From positions 1 to 7,342 of the forward strand of contig JAKSUP010000063.1 of NCBI GenBank assembly GCA_024408905.1: a stretch of 7,342 bases of DNA, given 5' to 3'. The stretch comes from a bacterium (GTDB taxonomy: Bacteria; Cyanobacteriota; Vampirovibrionia; Gastranaerophilales; Gastranaerophilaceae). The position numbers were made by a program, and so were the translations under genes. Positions 1 through 5,510 of the stretch are shown one piece after another (the first letter of the stretch is position 1; every line of letters starts with the position of its first letter). The notes below the pieces were generated by a model. The model saw only the letters and a list, made by a program, of their open reading frames with translations, was not told the origin of the DNA and searched no databases.

Positions 1-560
1 AAATTAATTTCACTTCTAAAAGGATTGACATAATATCTTACTATATAAGTTCCTGGATTTGCAAATGATGGATTTTTTGAAAAAAAGGATTTACCATTCC
101 CAGGATCACCATACAATAAAAATCGATTGCTGGATTGTGGCATGCCACATTCACTCAAAAGCTCTTTATCGGCATCTTTATACAACAATTTTGTTTCAAG
201 TATTTCTCTAAGCCGTTTATTTATGCTTTTGCAGGTTTTTAATGTTGGTATACTTTCATCATTTGCAAGCGATATAAATTTAGTCATCTCTGCTTTAGCA
301 TCATTAATTCTTTTTGCAGCAGCGTTCTTATTTGAAGTCGCAGAAAGGGATTTCCATGTAATTATGGTAGCTGATGCAAAATAGGCTAATATAACTGCAA
401 GCCAAAAATTCCTTTTATTGTTTTTTTGTTTTATATCATCGGTATTTTTAATGTCATCACTACCAAAAACAATACCGGAGTGTGGCTGTTTGTTATGCGA
501 CACATACTTTTTATTGATTATATAATTGCTTGTTGTTAATTGTGACACGGGATATAACAT
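1..560 (-). CDS. Membrane-anchored protein with Walker A-like P-loop (AAA-like), 3' part outside the window
   Basis: Reading leftward from ATG at 560, the frame stays open for 186 codons and runs off the window edge. An AAGGG sits 8 nt before the ATG. The first 50 residues are polar and Asn/Lys-rich and hold a GIVFGSDD segment (residues 29-36). A hydrophobic stretch at about 52-69 is probably one membrane span. A charged, probably helical linker follows (about 77-137). Then comes RFLLYGDPGNGKSFF (146-160), which matches the beta-strand plus Walker A (GxxxxGKS) of AAA+ ATPases, and the preceding LLSECGMP also fits how AAA modules begin. What follows does not fit: SKNPSFANPGTYIVRYYV has two prolines where the P-loop helix should run, and it resembles a PKD/Ig-like strand pattern. 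Walker B, sensor and arginine finger lie outside the window. I infer a membrane-tethered ATPase, but an extracellular Ig-like protein with a chance P-loop, or a decayed gene, remains possible. Confidence 0.6.
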   Translation of the reverse strand, partial: MLYPVSQLTTSNYIINKKYVSHNKQPHSGIVFGSDDIKNTDDIKQKNNKRNFWLAVILAYFASATIITWKSLSATSNKNAAAKRINDAKAEMTKFISLANDESIPTLKTCKSINKRLREILETKLLYKDADKELLSECGMPQSSNRFLLYGDPGNGKSFFSKNPSFANPGTYIVRYYVNPFRSEIN

Positions 561-592
561 AACACATACCCTTCTATATAACCGTTTATATC

Positions 593-598
593 ATTATA
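593..598 (-). promoter_or_regulatory. Candidate -10 box for the P-loop membrane protein gene
   Basis: The minus strand reads TATAAT (perfect -10 consensus) 32 nt upstream of the ATG at 560, predicting a leader of about 26 nt. No good -35 lies at 16-18 nt spacing. A small inverted repeat (ATATAA CCGT TTATAT, 576-591) covers the predicted start point. The A/T richness makes chance matches likely. Confidence 0.35.
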
Positions 599-629
599 AT
601 ACAATGAAAGTAATAATTTATGCAACAAT

Positions 630-968
630 TTAATAATGACTGTCACGTCCCGGTTGTGGATAATCGTCATTATCAGGACCGTTATCATATGGATTATCTC
701 CATCATCTCCTGTTAACATACTTGAAATATCTTTTTCAATATTTTTTGATACATCCTCGCCATTAACAGCAGCACCAAATGCTGAGCCCAACGCGACAGG
801 AATTACCCAAAAAGGTGCCGTCATTGCACGTGCAAGAGTTTTAAATACTCCTCCTTTAAATGGTATGTCCGGAGCATCTACAGGCTGCTCAGTTTTTTGT
901 AATACATGCGAACTTTTTGGTGTTTTTGCACTATAATTACAAACTACAGATACCGAACTAACTCTCAT
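630..968 (-). CDS. Small membrane-associated protein with acidic C-terminal tail, function unknown
   Basis: This 112-residue protein belongs to no family I recognise. The ATG at 968 is preceded by AAGGA with a 9-nt gap. The first 33 residues are Ser/Val/Lys-rich. DIPFKGG (34-40) is an F-K-G motif of the kind seen near the N termini of other short proteins in this window. Residues about 49-69 (MTAPFWVIPVALGSAFGAA plus flanks) form one hydrophobic segment with small residues, likely a membrane span. The tail from about 80 is strongly acidic and rich in Asp, Asn, Pro and Gly (GDDGDNPYDNGPDNDD), so it is likely disordered and might bind cations. There is no lipobox. The next gene downstream, the P-loop membrane protein, is co-directional 69 nt away and also pairs a polar N terminus with one span, so the two could act together; that is inference only. 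Confidence 0.7.
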   Translation of the reverse strand: MRVSSVSVVCNYSAKTPKSSHVLQKTEQPVDAPDIPFKGGVFKTLARAMTAPFWVIPVALGSAFGAAVNGEDVSKNIEKDISSMLTGDDGDNPYDNGPDNDDYPQPGRDSHY

Positions 969-1009
969 AATAAAATTTCCTTGTTAAAATAATAATCACA
1001 CGTCTACGG

Positions 1010-1038
1010 ATAATACCATAACCATCTTAAACTGTCAA
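1010..1038 (-). promoter_or_regulatory. Strong sigma-70-type promoter for the 112-residue protein gene
   Basis: The minus strand has a perfect TTGACA (-35, 1033-1038), a 17-nt spacer, then TATTAT (-10, 1010-1015, five of six matches) preceded by TGG, giving an extended -10. The predicted start is near 1003, which leaves a leader of about 35 nt before the ATG at 968. This is the closest match to consensus in the window. Confidence 0.75.
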
Positions 1039-1177
1039 GTTAGATTTGGTTATTCTTTGAGATATAACATTTCTATTTTACCGTCTTAACCGGTATTTTT
1101 TAAAATTTATTTTTTCGCTCTGTAACATTTTTACTTGTTTTGTAAAGATTTTTTTCTTGAAAAAGCATGTTCTTGTT

Positions 1178-1193
1178 ACAATTATGATATTGT
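1178..1193 (+). promoter_or_regulatory. Inverted repeat around a -10-like box upstream of the AGCS symporter gene
   Basis: ACAAT (1178-1182) and ATTGT (1189-1193) are perfect inverted arms around TATGAT (1183-1188), which matches the -10 consensus at five of six positions. A TTGAAA lies at 1157-1162, but the 20-nt gap is longer than usual. A repressor site overlapping the promoter is one reading; chance in A/T-rich sequence is another. Confidence 0.3.
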
Positions 1194-1231
1194 TCAGGTT
1201 TTTACATTAGACGAATAGAGGAAAAGAGACG

Positions 1232-2755
1232 ATGAAAAAATTTATGATGTTGTTAATGACAATATTTGTGACTATGCAGTCTGTTTTTGCAATGAGCGTT
1301 GATGAATTTATTGATACAAAAATTGCCCCTGTTGCAGACAAAATTGCTGATGTCATTTTCTTCTCGATTCCTGTTGCCGGTGGGAAAGTCCCTGTAATCA
1401 TTTTTTGGATTCTTTTTGCAGGAATATTTTTTACAATATTTTTCAAAGGAATTTCTATTTGGGGTTTGAAACACGCAGTTGATAACCTAATTAAAAAACC
1501 TGAAAAATCAGGTGATGGCTGTGGTGAAGTAAGCTCATTCCAAGCACTTATGACAGCTTTATCAGGAACAATCGGAATTGGAAGTATTGCAGGTGTTGCA
1601 ATTTCTATTTCAATCGGTGGCCCGGGGGCAGCTTTTTGGATATTCTTTGGTGCATTTTTGGGAATGTCAATAAAATTTGTCGAAGCTACATTAGCTGTTA
1701 AATATAGAAGATTTAATCTTGACGGTTCCGTATCAGGCGGGCCAATGCACTATATTGCACACGGGTTAACCAGAAAAAAAATGCGTTGGTTAGGGCAACC
1801 TTTATCCGTAATTTTTGCAATTCTTTGTATCGGAGGAGGTATTACAGGTGGCAACATGATACAAATTAACCAGACAGCTCACCAAATCGTATTCATTACA
1901 GGAGGTGAGTCAAGCATTTTCCACGGTTTTACTTGGATAATCGGTTTAGTTTGTGCCATATTAATCGGACTTGTAGTTGTTGGTGGAATTAAAAGTATAG
2001 CAAAAGTTACAACGGTTCTAACACCTACAATGTGTATGTTATATGTTGTTTCAGGTTTAATTGTTATATTTGCAAATATTATCGACATTCCTCAAGCTTT
2101 TGCAATGATTTGCCGAGAAGCTTTTCATCCTACAGCCGTAGCCGGTGGTGTATTCGGAACTATTATTATTGGTTTAAGACGTTCTGTTCAATCTAACGAA
2201 GCAGGAACGGGTGCTGCAGCTATTGTTTATGCAACAGCTCAATCAAAAGAACCGGCATCACAAGGCTTTGTTGCTTTATTAGAAACCTTCTTAACAGGTA
2301 TTCTTTGTTTATTTACATCATTAACAATTGTTCTATATTACATAAATCTTGCAAAACAAGGAATTTTTGTTTCACATATGGGAGAAATTTCAGGAATTGA
2401 ACTCGCATCAAACGCTTTTCAATCAGTAATTCCTTTCTTCCCTGTAATTCTTTCAATAATTGCTGTTATGTTCGCATTATCAACATTAATTTCTTGGGCA
2501 TATTACGGACAAAAAGCTTGGACATTCTTGCTTGGTGAAGGTAAAAAACGCGCATTAACCTTCAATATCATCTATTGCATATTTATCGTAATAGGTTCAG
2601 CAATGAATGTAGGTTCAATCATTAATATTACCGATGCGATGATGATAGCAATGTGCGTTCCAAACGTAATCGTATTATACGTATTAGCACCGGAAGTCAA
2701 ACGCGATTTAAAAGAATACTTAGTAAAACACAATATGAATTTTATCAAATTATAG
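1232..2755 (+). CDS. AGCS-family sodium:alanine/glycine symporter
   Basis: This 507-residue secondary transporter takes up alanine and/or glycine with sodium across the cytoplasmic membrane. The AGCS core is clear: GEVSSFQAL (98-106), the IGIGSIAGV loop (114-122), SIGGPGAAFW (127-136), KFVEATLAVKYR (148-159), SGGPMHYI (168-175), GGNMIQINQ (206-214) and SNEAGTGAAAIVYA (321-334). About ten or more hydrophobic segments span the chain. Residues 1-20 (MKKFMMLLMTIFVTMQSVFA) look like a cleavable signal peptide or an extra span; I recall this on longer AGCS members, while shorter ones (about 450-480 residues) lack it. Two family positions differ: the common GTGNIAG loop has Ser for Asn (S118), and the common EPFID stretch reads ETFLT (351-355). 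The ATG follows AGAGGA with a 9-nt gap. The gene stands alone, with a candidate terminator just downstream. Family is certain; the exact substrate is not. Confidence 0.95.
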   Translation: MKKFMMLLMTIFVTMQSVFAMSVDEFIDTKIAPVADKIADVIFFSIPVAGGKVPVIIFWILFAGIFFTIFFKGISIWGLKHAVDNLIKKPEKSGDGCGEVSSFQALMTALSGTIGIGSIAGVAISISIGGPGAAFWIFFGAFLGMSIKFVEATLAVKYRRFNLDGSVSGGPMHYIAHGLTRKKMRWLGQPLSVIFAILCIGGGITGGNMIQINQTAHQIVFITGGESSIFHGFTWIIGLVCAILIGLVVVGGIKSIAKVTTVLTPTMCMLYVVSGLIVIFANIIDIPQAFAMICREAFHPTAVAGGVFGTIIIGLRRSVQSNEAGTGAAAIVYATAQSKEPASQGFVALLETFLTGILCLFTSLTIVLYYINLAKQGIFVSHMGEISGIELASNAFQSVIPFFPVILSIIAVMFALSTLISWAYYGQKAWTFLLGEGKKRALTFNIIYCIFIVIGSAMNVGSIINITDAMMIAMCVPNVIVLYVLAPEVKRDLKEYLVKHNMNFIKL

Positions 2756-2763
2756 TATAAGAG

Positions 2764-2788
2764 AACTCAAAATATTTTCGGAGTTTTT
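2764..2788 (+). terminator. Candidate Rho-independent terminator of the AGCS symporter gene
   Basis: Nine bases after the stop codon, AACTC (2764-2768) pairs with GAGTT (2781-2785). The interior AAAAT/ATTTT can extend the stem past a CG bulge. A T-run (2784-2788) follows. The stem is A/T-rich, so strength is uncertain. On the minus strand no T-run follows, so it should work mainly for the plus-strand gene. Confidence 0.55.
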
Positions 2789-2975
2789 ATATAAATTTGT
2801 AAAAATTCATACATTTATCGTTTTTAAAAAGATTTAACCACTTTGATATGTTTTGTTTACTTTCATTTGCAGATATAGTAACAATATTCTTTGCGTGGAT
2901 TTTCTTTTTTGTTGGTGTCATTGTCATTCTGCGAGCAAATTTTGCGCCTTGGAATGATACTTTTGAAACTTCCAT
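2787..2975 (-). CDS. Small basic protein with N-terminal VSFQG motif, function unknown
   Basis: This encodes 62 residues and is not a recognised family. Three things support a real gene: AGGAG 6 nt before the ATG, an extended -10 promoter about 37 nt upstream of the ATG, and no overlap with another coding gene. The protein starts MEVSKVSFQGAKFARR, placing a V-S-F-Q-G motif at residues 6-10, comparable with the F-K-G and F-G-S segments of the other minus-strand proteins near the left end. It is Lys/Arg-rich (ARR at 14-16, KKK at 23-25), has one Cys (C55), and shows no membrane span or signal peptide. The C-terminal half (about 38-62) is probably helical with aromatics (WLNLF, NFYKF). The stop codon touches the convergent symporter terminator. 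A basic nucleic-acid-binding or lineage-specific accessory protein is possible but unproven. Confidence 0.6.
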   Translation of the reverse strand: MEVSKVSFQGAKFARRMTMTPTKKKIHAKNIVTISANESKQNISKWLNLFKNDKCMNFYKFI

Positions 2976-3011
2976 TAATTTCTCCTATAAAAATCAATCT
3001 GGTTTTTAATG

Positions 3012-3040
3012 ATAATATCATAAATTATTTTCAAAATAAA
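3012..3040 (-). promoter_or_regulatory. Extended -10 promoter for the 62-residue protein gene
   Basis: The minus strand reads TGATATTAT (extended -10; hexamer at 3012-3017). At 17 nt spacing lies only a weak -35, TTTATT (3035-3040). The predicted start is near 3005, giving a leader of about 30 nt before the ATG at 2975. It lies between the permease stop and the small gene, so the small gene can be transcribed independently of the permease operon. Confidence 0.5.
3025..3039. repeat. 15-bp A/T palindrome in the promoter of the 62-residue protein gene
   Basis: TTATTTT (3025-3031), one C, then AAAATAA (3033-3039) form a perfect 7-bp inverted repeat. It covers the weak -35 and part of the spacer of the small-gene promoter and lies 34 nt past the permease stop. 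It could be an operator; as RNA the loop is too tight and the stem too weak for a convincing terminator. Confidence 0.35.
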
Positions 3041-3072
3041 AGCGTATTGTAAATATTCTGTTACATATGACT

Positions 3073-3945
3073 TTAGACATCACCGTATTTGTTTTTTTCA
3101 AAACATAGAATATTTATAAGGGAAAATGCCATAACAACAATCAACAGTACGACAGCAAGAGCTGAAGCATAGCCTAAATCGAGATTTTCGAATGCTCGTT
3201 CATAAATATAATAAACAATTGTTTTAGATGAATTTAAAGGACCACCTTTTGTCATAACATATATTTCTGCAAAAACTTTCATCGCAGATATTGTACTGAT
3301 TGTAGACACAAGAGCTATTGTCGGCATAATATGAGGAATTGTAACAGTAAAATGTTTTTGCCAAAAGCTTGCTCCATCTATATCACAAGCTTCGTACAAA
3401 TCCTGAGGCACACTCATAAGAGATGCCAAATAAATCATCATATAATATCCGACACCCTTCCAAATTGTTACAACAGCAACTGAAAATAATGCCCATTTTG
3501 TATCTACAAGCCAACCGATTGCGTCTATATGAAATAATGATAATAAATAATTCAAAACCCCTTGTCCTGCATATAACCACTTAAAAGCGATGGCTGCAAC
3601 AACAATTGAAACAATTACAGGAAGATAAATTAAAATTTTATATAAAGTTATCCCACGAATTTTTTGATTAATTAAAATCGCAATTAACAAGGGAAAAGTT
3701 ACCAAAAAAGGAACTGCAATCACTAAATACATAAAAGTATTAAACATAACCTTATAAAAAACAGGTTCTTTAAAAAGCTTTATATAGTTATCAACCCCAT
3801 TAAATGTCGGATGATAAATATTTGATGAATAATCAAAAAAACTCAACCCAAAAGTTTGAAAAAACGGTATAAAAAAGAACACCAATAAAACTGCAGCAGC
3901 AGGTAATAAGAACAAATATGGTGTATATTTTTTATAATAATTCAT
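3073..3945 (-). CDS. MalF/UgpA-type ABC transporter permease (carbohydrate uptake class)
   Basis: This encodes 290 residues with about six membrane spans, first at about residues 10-30 (YLFLLPAAAVLLVFFFIPFF). It is one of the two inner-membrane permease subunits of an importer. The cytoplasmic EAA loop that docks with the ATPase is intact near residues 185-208, reading EACDIDGASFW then a TIPHIMP end. The segments N-Y-I-K-L-F near residue 55 and TKGGPLNSS after the EAA region are typical of sugar and glycerol-phosphate permeases. I chose ATG 3945 because GAAGGTG lies 12 nt upstream; a GTG at 3960 would add five residues and overlap the previous gene but has no well-placed ribosome site. It follows the PanE-like gene by 7 nt, so the two are likely one operon. 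No partner permease, ATPase or binding protein is in the window, so the substrate cannot be named. Confidence 0.9.
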   Translation of the reverse strand: MNYYKKYTPYLFLLPAAAVLLVFFFIPFFQTFGLSFFDYSSNIYHPTFNGVDNYIKLFKEPVFYKVMFNTFMYLVIAVPFLVTFPLLIAILINQKIRGITLYKILIYLPVIVSIVVAAIAFKWLYAGQGVLNYLLSLFHIDAIGWLVDTKWALFSVAVVTIWKGVGYYMMIYLASLMSVPQDLYEACDIDGASFWQKHFTVTIPHIMPTIALVSTISTISAMKVFAEIYVMTKGGPLNSSKTIVYYIYERAFENLDLGYASALAVVLLIVVMAFSLINILCFEKNKYGDV

Positions 3946-3952
3946 AAGTCGA

Positions 3953-4879
3953 TTATACACCTTCTTTTATATTGTTATCAATAGCACCTTCAAATTGGCT
4001 TTCAATACGTTTGATTTGTTCATAAATCATAGCATTTTGAGGAGTTACAATATCATACTTGTTACCCAATTTGATAATTTCACCTGCAAAAATATCAATC
4101 TCAGTTTTTCTTTTTGCCAAAATATCTTGTAACATAGAGGTTTTACCATCGTCTGCAATTTCATTTGCAACGTTAATAATATCTCGTTTTAAATTTATAG
4201 TGTCAAGCCCGATTTTTTGAGCAATTATAACAACTTCATCAATCAATTTTTCCATAAGATTAAAGTATTTATTACGAACTTCACCAACTGTTACTCCATA
4301 AACAGCAGAAATCTGGTTCAAACAAATATTTACTCCAAATTTAACCCATTGGGGGTAAATAATATCCTTTGAAAATTCAAAATTAATATTTGCCTGTTCC
4401 AAAAATTGTTTTAAACTTTCTGCTTTTTCTTTGTTGTACGAATTTGGCCCAAAAACGATTTTCCAAACTCCGTCTTGAACTACAGAATTCCCTTCTCTCA
4501 TTGCGCTGTGACCGATATAAAAAGAATTTATAACTTTTTCTTTACCATAAATTTCAGCAATTTCTTTTTCACTTGTTATTCCATTTATTAAAGAAATAAT
4601 TATCGTATTTTTGCCAATAAAATTTTTAATAGATTTTATTGCATCCTTTAGCCCTGAACTCTTTGTTGCAATAATCACTAAATCTGCATCAAAATTATTT
4701 TCGGGCGTAATATAATCTAAATTCAATACAACATTATTCAACATAGGTGGACTTGTTTTAAATTTATTTAATCTTTTTTCATCCACAAGTATTTTTAGAT
4801 TGCAAATGTCTTTTAGTTTATTTGCAATAACTACTCCAATTGCACCAAGTCCAAAAATTATTACATTATTAATTTCCAT
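3953..4879 (-). CDS. panE: Ketopantoate reductase family (PanE/ApbA) dehydrogenase
   Basis: This 308-residue cytosolic enzyme is of usual family length. PanE reduces 2-dehydropantoate to D-pantoate with NADPH on the route to pantothenate and CoA. The Rossmann motif GLGAIG is at 10-15, with ATKSSG (71-76) at the nucleotide site and ING (98-100) carrying the conserved Asn. In the catalytic domain, WVKFGVNICLN (178-188) supplies the active-site Lys (K180) and conserved Asn (N184, N188), and TSMLQD then KRKTEID supply S248 and E260. By alignment these match K176, N180, N184, S244 and E256 of E. coli PanE, so the enzyme looks intact. The family also contains reductases of other 2-oxoacids, so panE is a family-level symbol here. 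The ATG at 4879 is required to keep the GxGxxG motif, yet no Shine-Dalgarno site precedes it; an extended -10 lies only 6 nt upstream, suggesting a leaderless transcript. An ABC permease gene follows. Confidence 0.88.
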   Translation of the reverse strand: MEINNVIIFGLGAIGVVIANKLKDICNLKILVDEKRLNKFKTSPPMLNNVVLNLDYITPENNFDADLVIIATKSSGLKDAIKSIKNFIGKNTIIISLINGITSEKEIAEIYGKEKVINSFYIGHSAMREGNSVVQDGVWKIVFGPNSYNKEKAESLKQFLEQANINFEFSKDIIYPQWVKFGVNICLNQISAVYGVTVGEVRNKYFNLMEKLIDEVVIIAQKIGLDTINLKRDIINVANEIADDGKTSMLQDILAKRKTEIDIFAGEIIKLGNKYDIVTPQNAMIYEQIKRIESQFEGAIDNNIKEGV

Positions 4880-4885
4880 AAATAT

Positions 4886-4894
4886 ATAATAGCA
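4886..4894 (-). promoter_or_regulatory. Extended -10 promoter of the PanE-like gene (leaderless candidate)
   Basis: The minus strand reads TGCTATTAT, an extended -10 with the hexamer at 4886-4891. Six bases separate it from the ATG at 4879, so the usual start distance puts the first transcribed base at or next to the A of the start codon. The -35 region is weak (TTAAAA at 17 nt), which an extended -10 can tolerate. Confidence 0.55.
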
Positions 4895-4920
4895 TTTATT
4901 AATAAATTTTTTAATCAGAA

Positions 4921-4951
4921 TTTACAATAGCAAATTTTTTTATGTTATAAC
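4921..4951 (+). promoter_or_regulatory. Extended -10 promoter for the coiled-coil protein gene
   Basis: TGTTATAAC (4943-4951) is an extended -10 with five of six hexamer matches. TTTACA (4921-4926, five of six to TTGACA) lies upstream, but at a long 19-nt spacing. The predicted start near 4958 leaves a leader of about 17 nt carrying the GAGG site. It is divergent from the PanE-like promoter within a 95-bp gap. Confidence 0.5.
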
Positions 4952-4974
4952 TTTATACAAATAGAGGTGTGTAT

Positions 4975-5436
4975 ATGTTATCAGTCAAACCAATTAAAAT
5001 TATAAGACCATTAGTCGCAAGTGGAATTTTCGCACTTGGTATTATTTGTGGCAGTCAATGTGCTAAAAATAGTATTTCTGAAGAACAACGTGAATATTAC
5101 CAAGCCGTAAGAAATTATCAAAAAGACTCTACAAAATTTCAAAGAGCATATGATAAATATGCACAAATAGAAAGCTCCTATAATATTGCATTACAGAACT
5201 ATACACAAAAAAAGAAAGAAGCTCGCGTAACCGGTGGGATAATGTTAAAAGATATTAATCAATATACAAGAGCCAGACGTAAATTCCGAAAAGCACAAGA
5301 AAATAAACCTGAAATTGAAGCATTAAAATTACAGATGGAAACAAGTAAAAAAGAAGTTGAATCAAAAAAAGAAAATTTAGAGATTTCAAAAAAATGCGAA
5401 GAAATATACAAAGCAAACCACGAAAAATTATACTAA
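4975..5436 (+). CDS. Membrane-anchored coiled-coil protein, function unknown
   Basis: This encodes 153 residues from ATG 4975, chosen because GAGG lies 7 nt upstream; an in-frame GTG at 4969 would add two residues but overlaps that site. The N terminus (KPIKIIRP) is basic, followed by one hydrophobic segment at about 12-27 (PLVASGIFALGIICGS). Two cysteines (C25, C29) end the segment, but neither is preceded by a proper lipobox, so a span or uncleaved signal anchor is more likely than a lipoprotein. Residues 35-153 are almost all charged or polar with Lys, Glu and Gln, and probably form two long helices split by VTGGIM (85-90). Tyr recurs in the first helix (YYQAVRNY, AYDKYAQ, SSYN, NYTQ). The pattern suggests a helical hairpin or coiled coil exposed on one side of the membrane, perhaps structural. 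It is divergent from the PanE-like gene and upstream of groES with its own promoter. Confidence 0.75.
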   Translation: MLSVKPIKIIRPLVASGIFALGIICGSQCAKNSISEEQREYYQAVRNYQKDSTKFQRAYDKYAQIESSYNIALQNYTQKKKEARVTGGIMLKDINQYTRARRKFRKAQENKPEIEALKLQMETSKKEVESKKENLEISKKCEEIYKANHEKLY

Positions 5437-5488
5437 TTTAATAAAAATATCGTATTTATTCTAAATTATAAACTTTTAAATTAAAATA

Positions 5489-5510
5489 TTAATTTTTCAT
5501 TAATTTTCCA
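5489..5510 (+). repeat. Tandem 11-bp direct repeat at the groESL promoter
   Basis: TTAATTTTTCA (5489-5499) is followed directly by TTAATTTTCCA (5500-5510), identical at 10 of 11 positions. The second copy runs into the -35 region. The period is about one helical turn, so both copies face the same side of the DNA, a plausible layout for a regulator. Low-complexity sequence makes chance a real alternative. Confidence 0.4.

Noticed and set aside
127..384. 85-codon plus-strand open frame at the left end
   Set aside because: It is antisense to the P-loop membrane protein, which has a better start, ribosome site and recognisable segments.
576..591. Inverted repeat ATATAA-CCGT-TTATAT near the predicted start of the P-loop gene transcript
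   Set aside because: Six A/T pairs in an A/T-rich gap are expected by chance; noted but not raised as a finding.
1079..1101. Hairpin TACCG-TCTTAAC-CGGTA followed by six T, resembling a terminator
   Set aside because: The stem is only 5 bp and no plus-strand gene lies upstream; a role as leader attenuator is unlikely because the symporter promoter candidates lie downstream.
1207..1474. Minus-strand open frames of 79 and 73 codons
   Set aside because: Both are shadows of the AGCS symporter N-terminal coding region.
1879..2088. 69-codon minus-strand open frame
   Set aside because: Antisense to conserved AGCS transmembrane coding sequence.
3383..3580. 65-codon minus-strand open frame
   Set aside because: Out-of-frame shadow of the ABC permease on the same strand, covering the conserved EAA region.
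5047..5061. Cysteines near the end of the hydrophobic segment as a lipoprotein site
   Set aside because: Neither Cys has an acceptable lipobox (GII-C and GSQ-C lack Leu at -3 and small residues at -1).
5439..5460. Possible terminator after the coiled-coil gene (AATAAAAATA-TCG-TATTTATT)
   Set aside because: The stem is A/T only apart from the loop, has a 2-nt bulge, and no T-run follows.
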